64,000 nt of DNA from Mucilaginibacter rubeus (GTDB lineage: Bacteria; Bacteroidota; Bacteroidia; Sphingobacteriales; Sphingobacteriaceae): NCBI RefSeq assembly GCF_014643835.1, contig NZ_BMKD01000001.1:248001-312000 (forward strand), given 5' to 3'. A program made the translations under genes and the position numbers. This document shows positions 17,664 to 25,003 of the stretch, piece after piece (position 1 is the first letter of the stretch; each line of letters starts with the position of its first letter). The notes under the pieces were generated by a model. It was not told the DNA's origin. It made no database searches and was given only the letters and a program-made list of their open reading frames with translations.

Positions 17664-20600
17664 ATGATTAAAATTTACTCAAACCCCGACAAGGGCTTCA
17701 GCAAACACATTTATTTAAGGAGGCAGATCAACGGCCTTTTTAAATTGATGTGCTGTTGCCTGCTACTATTATTGCCAGTAGTTGCCAACGCGCAAACAAC
17801 AATCAGCGGCAGCGTAAAAGATAAAGACGGCCCCGTAATTGGCGCCACCGTTACCCAAAAAGGTGTCAAAAACACTACTACAACCGATGTTACCGGTAAG
17901 TTTAAAATTACATTGAAGGGCAATTCAACAGTGTTGGTTGTTTCTTATGTAGGGTATAAACCACAGGAAGTATCAATTAACGGATCCTCAGACGTTACTA
18001 TCACTTTACAGGAGGACCTTAATAAACTGAACGAAGTAGTGGTAGTAGGTTACGGTACCGTTAAAAAAGGCGACCTTACCGGTTCCATCAGTTCAATCAA
18101 AAGTGATAACCTGACGCTTGGTGGTACTACGGCCAACATTGGGCAGGCTATCCAGGGTAAAGCAGCCGGTGTACAGGTACAACAAGCCAGCTTTGCACCA
18201 GGCGCTGGTATTAATATCACCGTGAGGGGTGGTAACTCTATCAATACTTCTACAGCACCATTGTATGTGGTTGACGGTTTCATCAGTGAGGCAGGTAGCC
18301 AGGTAAACCCGAACGACATTGAAGACATTCAAGTACTGAAAGATGCATCTGCAACTGCCATCTACGGTTCAAGAGGTGGTAATGGTGTTGTTTTGATCAC
18401 TACCAAAAAAGGAAAAAACGGTAAAGTTTCTTTAGATGCCGATATATCAGGCGGTACCCAATATTTAACTTATAAGCCTAACCTGTTAACCGGTCAGCAG
18501 TATACCGATATCCAAAATGCTACTGCCCTTGAAGATGGTAAGCCACAGCCTTATCCATCAAGTTTCAAGGTGGCCAACACAAACTGGTTAAAACTGGCGA
18601 CCCGCAACGCTACTGTTCAAAATCAAAGCCTTAGTTTAAGTGCCGGCGATCAGAATTCAAAATTATATATCGCAGGTAATCACATTAAACAAGTAGGTGT
18701 GCTGCAACATACCGGTTATGAAAGATATACTGCGAGGATTGGCGCCGAAAAAACTGTTAACGAGAATATTAAGATCAGCGGTAACTTTTACGGTGCAAAT
18801 TCAACCTCAACTTTACAGTCATACAGTGGCGATATCACTGCACCATTGTTCAGCTTATTGACTGCACCGCCCAACGTAGCACCTTACAATGCTGATGGTA
18901 CTTATAATTATTATGTTACCCAAGGTACAAAAACCAATGCTCTGGCTGGTCTATTAGAGCCAACTAATAACAGCGGTAATAAGCTGATCAATGCCAATGT
19001 TGGTTTGGATTATAAGATCATTAACGGTTTAACTTATCACCTTACCGCCGGTACAGAATATAATCAAACCACCACCGGGCAGTACCTGCCAACAACTACA
19101 ATTGCAGGTGCAAAACAAGGTGGTGTAGCTGCCGAACAGATCTATTCAAACTTCAGGTGGATTGCTGAGAACTATTTGACTTATAAGTTCAATATCAAAA
19201 AAGACCATGATTTTACCGTATTGTTAGGTACATCAAACCAAAAAGATGTTGCTGAATCATTATTATCCGGTGCAAAAGGCTTTTCAACCGATGCGTTCCT
19301 GTACTATAACTTAGGTGCAGGATCATTAAGTAACGGCTATGGAAGTAGCAAGGCAGAAGCTTTTCTTACATCGTACTTTACAAGGTTAAATTATGCTTAC
19401 AAGGACAAAATTTTGGCGTCGTTCTCTTATCGTGATGACCGTTCGTCGCAATTTGGTTCAAACAAACGTTCTGGCTTTTTCCCGGCGGGTGCTGTAGCTT
19501 ATAAATTAACTGACGAGGATTTTGTAAAAGATCTGAATACTTTCTCAAATTTAAAGGCACGGGTTAGCTATGGTGTTACCGGTAATGACCGTATTCCCGC
19601 AAGCTTATACCTTGCTACATTTGGGCCGTACAGCACAGTGCTTAACGGAAGCGGCCAGCTACAAACAGGTATCGAACCTAAAAACCTTGCAAACCCTAAT
19701 CTTCAGTGGGAGGCAACAAGGCAATTGGATATTGGTTTAGATATGGGCTTTGCTAATGGCCGTATCAACGCAAGTATTGATTATTATAGTAAAAAAACTA
19801 CCGACCTGTTGATCCAGGTTCCGATTGGAGCACAATGGGGGGCTACAAATGGAACCCAATATATCAATGGAGGAGCTGTTCAAAACAGGGGTATCGAACT
19901 TTCGCTAAATACAAGCAACCTGCGCAGTAAAGACCTTTCATGGAATACTACAGTTACGTTTGCTTATAATAAACAAAAGACACTGAATTTAGGTCCGGGG
20001 GTTTCGATAATAAGCACAAACACTGCCAACCCAAGCGGTACCGTTTCGGGGCAGGAATTTACAAGGGTTGTACCAGGTATTGAATTAGGCGAACTGTATG
20101 GCTATGTTTACGAAGGTGTTATAAAAACCGGCGAAAAATACGGCCCGCAGCTAAACTCAAAAGCAGGTGACCCTAAATATAAAGACGTTAATGGCGACGG
20201 TGTAATTACCCCGGCCGACCGTACTTATCTGGGCAACTCTAACCCGCATTATATGGCAGGTTTCGGTAATGATTTTCATTACAAAGGCATCGATCTTGGT
20301 ATATTTTTCCAGGGAGCGTTTGATTATTACCTGTACAACATGAACGCCATGGTACTGGAATCAACAACCGGTGCGGCTGCATTAAACAGGTTTGTTGCAG
20401 GTAAAAACGAAAATACATCTGTTCCGCGTGAGGGTTATTACCTCAGCACCTATGGCAGCTACGTAAACTCGCGTTTTGTTGAAAATGCTTCTTACGTGCG
20501 TTTAAAATCCCTTACGCTGGCATATAACTTCCCTGCCTCATTATTTCAGAATATGAAAATTTTACAAGGTATCAGGATCTATGCCGAAGCTCAAAACTTG

Positions 20601-20774
20601 TGGACTATCACCGGTTATAAAGGTACCGACCCGGAGGCAAACGTACATGCAGATGACACCAATGGACATCCTGGCCAGGTAGCCTTAAGGTCTGCTACTG
20701 CCGGTGGTTTGGACTTCAACTCGTTCCCGGCATTCAGAACCATAACATTCGGTATTAAGGCATCAATCCATTAA
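17664..20774 (+). CDS. SusC/RagA-type TonB-dependent outer-membrane transporter
   Basis: A 1036-residue protein. A long N-region and hydrophobic signal (residues about 27-44, ending VVANAQT) precede a carboxypeptidase-D-regulatory-like domain (TTISGSVKDKDGPVIGATV, about 45-130). A TonB-box-like stretch NEVVVVGYGTVKKGDLTGS, a plug domain (IRGxNS-type motif VRGGNSINTS) and a 22-strand-type barrel ending in an aromatic-rich C-terminus follow. It imports oligosaccharides with the SusD partner encoded 40 bases downstream. Two LacI operators in its leader indicate substrate-dependent induction. Confidence 0.96.
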   Translation: MIKIYSNPDKGFSKHIYLRRQINGLFKLMCCCLLLLLPVVANAQTTISGSVKDKDGPVIGATVTQKGVKNTTTTDVTGKFKITLKGNSTVLVVSYVGYKPQEVSINGSSDVTITLQEDLNKLNEVVVVGYGTVKKGDLTGSISSIKSDNLTLGGTTANIGQAIQGKAAGVQVQQASFAPGAGINITVRGGNSINTSTAPLYVVDGFISEAGSQVNPNDIEDIQVLKDASATAIYGSRGGNGVVLITTKKGKNGKVSLDADISGGTQYLTYKPNLLTGQQYTDIQNATALEDGKPQPYPSSFKVANTNWLKLATRNATVQNQSLSLSAGDQNSKLYIAGNHIKQVGVLQHTGYERYTARIGAEKTVNENIKISGNFYGANSTSTLQSYSGDITAPLFSLLTAPPNVAPYNADGTYNYYVTQGTKTNALAGLLEPTNNSGNKLINANVGLDYKIINGLTYHLTAGTEYNQTTTGQYLPTTTIAGAKQGGVAAEQIYSNFRWIAENYLTYKFNIKKDHDFTVLLGTSNQKDVAESLLSGAKGFSTDAFLYYNLGAGSLSNGYGSSKAEAFLTSYFTRLNYAYKDKILASFSYRDDRSSQFGSNKRSGFFPAGAVAYKLTDEDFVKDLNTFSNLKARVSYGVTGNDRIPASLYLATFGPYSTVLNGSGQLQTGIEPKNLANPNLQWEATRQLDIGLDMGFANGRINASIDYYSKKTTDLLIQVPIGAQWGATNGTQYINGGAVQNRGIELSLNTSNLRSKDLSWNTTVTFAYNKQKTLNLGPGVSIISTNTANPSGTVSGQEFTRVVPGIELGELYGYVYEGVIKTGEKYGPQLNSKAGDPKYKDVNGDGVITPADRTYLGNSNPHYMAGFGNDFHYKGIDLGIFFQGAFDYYLYNMNAMVLESTTGAAALNRFVAGKNENTSVPREGYYLSTYGSYVNSRFVENASYVRLKSLTLAYNFPASLFQNMKILQGIRIYAEAQNLWTITGYKGTDPEANVHADDTNGHPGQVALRSATAGGLDFNSFPAFRTITFGIKASIH

Positions 20775-20814
20775 TGAATTATCCATTTAAGGGATCAACA
20801 AAATTTAAATCAAA

Positions 20815-22335
20815 ATGAAAAAATATAATATTCTACTCCTTGCAACTGCGGTTATTACACAATTTTCGTGTAACAAGTCCAGCCTTGAACCAAAGATATA
20901 TAGCAGCTTAACAAGTCAAAATGCATTTTTAACCAAATCAGATGCTATTGCTGCCGTGAATGCAGTTTATGCCCGCCTTAAAGGTCCGGCGGTTGGTGAT
21001 AACTTTGATTATTGGACAGTAAGGCACTTCGCCCTCACCGACTTAACTACTGATGTAGGTCACTGTAGCTACGCCGGTGACCCGGGCCAACTGTCACTGG
21101 TGCAATGGAACTCGGCCAACGGTTTGATAGCTGAAGATTATAGGCAGATCTATAAATTGGTGGCCAACGCAAACAACGCTATCTATAATATTTCGGCAAT
21201 GAAAAGTATTACAGATGCCCAGAAAAATCAGTTTTTAGCCGAAATGAAATTTTTACGTGCCATTGCTTATTCCGATCTTACTGATGCCTGGGGACCGGTG
21301 ATCTTAACTACGGAAAAAGATATAGCCAATCCTGATTATAAGGCGCAAACTGCGCCAAGCCCTGTTGCGGATGTTGACGCGCTGATGATCAGCGACCTGC
21401 AAAATGCAATCAATGTTTTGCCTAAAGATTACACAAAAAGTGATATCTACACAACTAACGATGTTGGCCGGGCCACTAAAGGTGCGGCGATGTTCCTGCT
21501 GGCTAAGGTTTATCTGCGTGAGCACCAATGGCAAAAAGTTGCTGATTTAACCAAACAGGTAATGGATTTGGGTATTTACCAGTTATATCCAACCTATGAT
21601 GGTTTGTTTAAAGAATCAAACACCTGGTGTGCTGAAAATATCTTCTCGGTATTAAGCGATGCTAACGTTAACGGAACAGAGTTATTGAACCACTTCGGTC
21701 CGCTAAGCCATCCGGTGTTAACCGACAGGTGGCAGTACTACGCTGTAACCTGGGATTTTTACAACAGCTATGGCGATGAGGATGACCGTAAAAAGATGTT
21801 CTTCACCCAATACCAGGGCGTCGACGGCTTAACCCACAAACAAGCCCCTTCGCAGGGCGCTACCGCTCCGGATGGAGTATTGTATATGCCGGATGTTGCA
21901 ACCATGAAGTATGCCGATCCAAATGGGGCCAACACTTACTATGATGGCCATAGTGTGGATGTTTTACGCTATGCAGATGTGTTATTAAGTCGCGCCGAAG
22001 CTTTAAACGAATTGAATGGTCCAACCGCAGAGGCTGTTTCATTAGTAAACCAGGTTAAAGGCCGCTCACATGCCAAATTATTGGTGCAGGCTAATTTGAC
22101 CCAGGCAACTTTCCGCGATGCATTGTTACAGGAACGCGGCTGGGAGCTATATTATGAAGGCAAAAGAAGGGCCGACCTGAAACGCTTTGGCAAATATGAT
22201 GTGATCGTGAACGCCTATCTGAAACGTGTTGGCCAAACCAATACCGTACAGTTGCCGCGCGACGAGTATTTCCCATATCCGCTTAACCAGGTTAACATCA
22301 ACCCCAAGCTGAATAATGCGGGCAGGCAGCAATAA
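20815..22335 (+). CDS. SusD/RagB-type glycan-binding lipoprotein
   Basis: A 506-residue lipoprotein. The signal ends in a lipobox with Cys19 (ITQFSCNKS). SusD hallmarks are present: an N-terminal helical TPR-like region (AIAAVNAVYARL), the motif FLRAIAYSDLTDAWGPV, and a C-terminal ERGWELYYEGKRRADLKRFGK. It forms the surface lid over the SusC channel. It directly follows SusC and precedes the ASST-like lipoprotein gene by 87 bases. Confidence 0.95.
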   Translation: MKKYNILLLATAVITQFSCNKSSLEPKIYSSLTSQNAFLTKSDAIAAVNAVYARLKGPAVGDNFDYWTVRHFALTDLTTDVGHCSYAGDPGQLSLVQWNSANGLIAEDYRQIYKLVANANNAIYNISAMKSITDAQKNQFLAEMKFLRAIAYSDLTDAWGPVILTTEKDIANPDYKAQTAPSPVADVDALMISDLQNAINVLPKDYTKSDIYTTNDVGRATKGAAMFLLAKVYLREHQWQKVADLTKQVMDLGIYQLYPTYDGLFKESNTWCAENIFSVLSDANVNGTELLNHFGPLSHPVLTDRWQYYAVTWDFYNSYGDEDDRKKMFFTQYQGVDGLTHKQAPSQGATAPDGVLYMPDVATMKYADPNGANTYYDGHSVDVLRYADVLLSRAEALNELNGPTAEAVSLVNQVKGRSHAKLLVQANLTQATFRDALLQERGWELYYEGKRRADLKRFGKYDVIVNAYLKRVGQTNTVQLPRDEYFPYPLNQVNINPKLNNAGRQQ

Positions 22336-22422
22336 GCATAAAATTCAAATATTAGTAAAGAGTATACAGCCTTCAATGGGGTGTATATTCTTTACTGTTT
22401 AACCGGTATTACAAAATTAGTG

Positions 22423-23823
22423 ATGAAGGATTGGTTTAAAGTTTTAGCGAAGGGGCTGTTGATTTCGATCATCTGTGGTTGCTCTGGTGGTAATCTGATA
22501 AAAGAAATTCACATAGGCCTGTATAATAATAACGAGCTAAAAATTAAGCTTGATGTTATGACCAGCAAGCCTGTTGATCTGTACGCCGAATACTGGATAG
22601 AAGGCAAGCAGCCGGTTAAATACCGGTCGACTACTACCAGTAACGGCACATCATATAAGCTTGTACTTTGCAATATTTTGCCCGATACCACTTATTCATA
22701 CCATATTGTAACCGTTGACGGTGGAGATACGGTTGTCAGCAAACCTCATACTTTTAAATCGCACGAGTTGCCATTGTTTTTACAGGAACAGTTTCATGCA
22801 AAAACTGCTGCAAAAGCAACACTGCCGGTACAGTTTAATGACGGCTTAATGCTTATCAACAAACGTTATGCGCCCGGTGTGGCGTTTTTGGTTGATGCCA
22901 AAGGGCAAATCAGGTGGTACCACATGATTGACAGGTTGGGTTTTAAGGTGATTAACTTTACAAAGGAAAAAACCCTGCTCTCTATTTTAGGCCGTAATGA
23001 CGAACCCACCAGCTATGGCAGCGAGATACTGGAGATCAATATGCTGGGCGATACTTTGCTGCACCTCCCCAAAGGGCAGGGTGATTTCAGGCAAACCATT
23101 CATCACGAAATCCTGAAGAATGATAAAGGCCAGCTGGTAACCATTTTTGTTGATCAAAAAATCATGGACCTCACATCAGTTGGTGGCAGTAAACAGGATA
23201 CGGTTAACGGAGATGGCATTATGGTGATGGATAAAGCCGGCAAGCAGCTTTATAAATGGAGTGTGTTTGATGTAATGGATCCGCTGAAAGATCCCAAAAT
23301 CCTGAAAACTAAAAAAGATTGGATGCATGCCAACAGTCTCAGCTATGATACAGACGGCAATTACCTGATGTCGTTCTACAACAACGGGCAGATCTGGAAA
23401 ATTAACTCGCGCGATGGTAAGGTTATCTACAAATTTGGTAAAGGCGGTACCATAGCCATGCCTGCCGATTGCAACTTTACCCAGGCCCATGCCGCCCATA
23501 TCAATAAACAGGGCAATCTGATGTTTTTTGATAATGGAGTGGAGAAACACCAGTCTGGCGTGTATGCAATGAAAATTGATGAGAAAAATCAAACGTCGAC
23601 CATTGCCATGCACATTAAACTACCTAAAGAAATTTTTAACGGACGTATGGGCAGTGCCTATATGATCAATGATACAACCACATTGGTATGTTGCTCCAAA
23701 AGGCATATTGTGGTGCTGGCAAATGATAAAGGCGTTTTGCAATGGACGATGGAAACATCGGTGCCAACTTACCGTGCAGGTTTTATAAAATACGAACAGC
23801 TTGATCCATATTTAAAACCATAG
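22423..23823 (+). CDS. Arylsulfotransferase (ASST)-like beta-propeller lipoprotein
   Basis: The preferred start is ATG 22423 (MKDWFKVLAKGLLIS), giving a lipoprotein signal with cysteines at IICGCSGG; 466 residues. An N-terminal Ig-like region (about 30-110) is followed by a propeller with the ASST histidine motifs: TIHHEIL, DWMHANSLSYDTDGNYLMS and QAHAAHINKQGNLMFFDNG. ASST moves sulfate between phenolic esters through a sulfohistidine. The block that normally reads SSRH..I.KI is SFYNNGQIWKI here, so the sulfate-contacting arginine seems to be missing. It may therefore be a divergent transferase or a binding propeller. It is embedded in the locus, 10 bases upstream of the cytochrome gene. Confidence 0.7.
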   Translation: MKDWFKVLAKGLLISIICGCSGGNLIKEIHIGLYNNNELKIKLDVMTSKPVDLYAEYWIEGKQPVKYRSTTTSNGTSYKLVLCNILPDTTYSYHIVTVDGGDTVVSKPHTFKSHELPLFLQEQFHAKTAAKATLPVQFNDGLMLINKRYAPGVAFLVDAKGQIRWYHMIDRLGFKVINFTKEKTLLSILGRNDEPTSYGSEILEINMLGDTLLHLPKGQGDFRQTIHHEILKNDKGQLVTIFVDQKIMDLTSVGGSKQDTVNGDGIMVMDKAGKQLYKWSVFDVMDPLKDPKILKTKKDWMHANSLSYDTDGNYLMSFYNNGQIWKINSRDGKVIYKFGKGGTIAMPADCNFTQAHAAHINKQGNLMFFDNGVEKHQSGVYAMKIDEKNQTSTIAMHIKLPKEIFNGRMGSAYMINDTTTLVCCSKRHIVVLANDKGVLQWTMETSVPTYRAGFIKYEQLDPYLKP

Positions 23824-23833
23824 ATCATTAAAA

Positions 23834-24850
23834 ATGAAAAAGAAATATCAATATATAGCTTTGCTGATGTTGTTAGCCGCTTTGGCGAGCGTTGCTCAGT
23901 TAGTGTCATGTAGCGGGAGCAAAGCCGAAGAGGCAAATAAAGCTGATTCAGCGGCTGTGAATAACCTGGTTGCTGTGGATAGCTCCAAAATGCCCGGCGG
24001 TAAATACGGCGATGCGGTGCGTTATGGCCGCGAACTGATGTTGCATACCGCATACTATATTGGCCCCGAAGGGGTTAACGGCCATTACACCGGCAATAAA
24101 ATGAATTGTACCAATTGCCACCGCGATGCAGGTACAAGACCATACGCTTTTAATTTGGTTAGGTCATTTCGTGATTATCCGCAGTACAGGGCAAGAGAGG
24201 GCAGGATCTTATCTTTGGCCGAGCGTATCAACAATTGCGTAATGCGCCCTAACCTGGGCAAACCATTGCCGTTGGATGGAAAGGAAATGATCTCGATCAT
24301 GGCTTACCTGAAATTTCTGAGTGATTCGTCAAACATATCTAAAACTACCAAAGGGTTAAAGAATATGGAAGTCGAACTGCCGGATGTTGCGGCATCATCA
24401 GACAGGGGCGAAGTGCTATACGCGCAAAACTGCGAGCGCTGCCATGCCAAAAACGGCGAAGGCAAAATGCGTTTTGATAATGTAACTTACGAATATCCAC
24501 CGGTATGGGGATTATTGGCCTATCGCCCGGGTTCAAGTATGCACAGGGTTGTTAAATTAGCGCAATGGCTAAAAGGCAACATGCCTTATGATAAAACAGC
24601 CGAAGGCAAACCCTTCCTGACCGATGCCCAGGCGCTTGATATAGCTGCTTTTGTTAATGACGATAAAAAGCATAAACGTCCTTTGCCTAAGACTACTAAG
24701 GAGGTTGATTATCCGCATTACGAAGAAAAAGCGATTGATTACGACAAAGGGCCGTTTAAAGATCCTTTTTCCGAACTGCAGCATAAATACGGACCATACA
24801 AACCTATTATTGACTATTGGGAAGGCCAGGGGATTACACCGGCTATTTAG
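23834..24850 (+). CDS. TsdA-like dihaem cytochrome c lipoprotein
   Basis: A 338-residue lipoprotein (QLVSCSGSK, Cys26). Two haem-binding motifs are visible, CTNCH (residues 92-96) and CERCH (200-204). Between them RINNCVMRPNLGKPLP followed by EMISIMAYLKFLS matches the TsdA/SoxA-like pattern in which the cysteine (C135) is the axial ligand of the first haem. TsdA enzymes interconvert thiosulfate and tetrathionate; related dihaem proteins only shuttle electrons. The gene is 10 bases after the ASST-like gene. In this locus it may accept electrons from a sugar oxidation or handle sulfur from a sulfated glycan; neither is shown by the sequence. Confidence 0.8.
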   Translation: MKKKYQYIALLMLLAALASVAQLVSCSGSKAEEANKADSAAVNNLVAVDSSKMPGGKYGDAVRYGRELMLHTAYYIGPEGVNGHYTGNKMNCTNCHRDAGTRPYAFNLVRSFRDYPQYRAREGRILSLAERINNCVMRPNLGKPLPLDGKEMISIMAYLKFLSDSSNISKTTKGLKNMEVELPDVAASSDRGEVLYAQNCERCHAKNGEGKMRFDNVTYEYPPVWGLLAYRPGSSMHRVVKLAQWLKGNMPYDKTAEGKPFLTDAQALDIAAFVNDDKKHKRPLPKTTKEVDYPHYEEKAIDYDKGPFKDPFSELQHKYGPYKPIIDYWEGQGITPAI

Positions 24851-24867
24851 AAGATAATACCAAACCC

Positions 24868-24971
24868 AACTATGTCATTGCGAGGAGGGACGACGAAGCA
24901 ATCTCGTAGTTATGCATCTTCGGTATGCATTAGCTACGCGATAGCCACGCTATGCTTATAATGACATAGTT
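24868..24971. repeat. MITE-like inverted-repeat element
   Basis: Perfect 12-base terminal inverted repeats (AACTATGTCATT at 24868-24879, AATGACATAGTT at 24960-24971) enclose about 80 bases. Inside is a further stem in which ATGCAT copies flank TCTTCGGT. The phrase TGTCATTGCGAGG and GAAGCAATCTC are typical of a dispersed bacterial palindromic repeat. It fills most of the gap between the cytochrome and glycosidase genes. Confidence 0.68.
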
Positions 24972-25003
24972 TTTATTATAAAAAGACTGACTAAATTTAT
25001 TTC

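Noticed and set aside
23176-23613. 145-codon minus-strand frame within the ASST-like gene
   Set aside because: Shadow of a gene with recognisable motifs on the plus strand.
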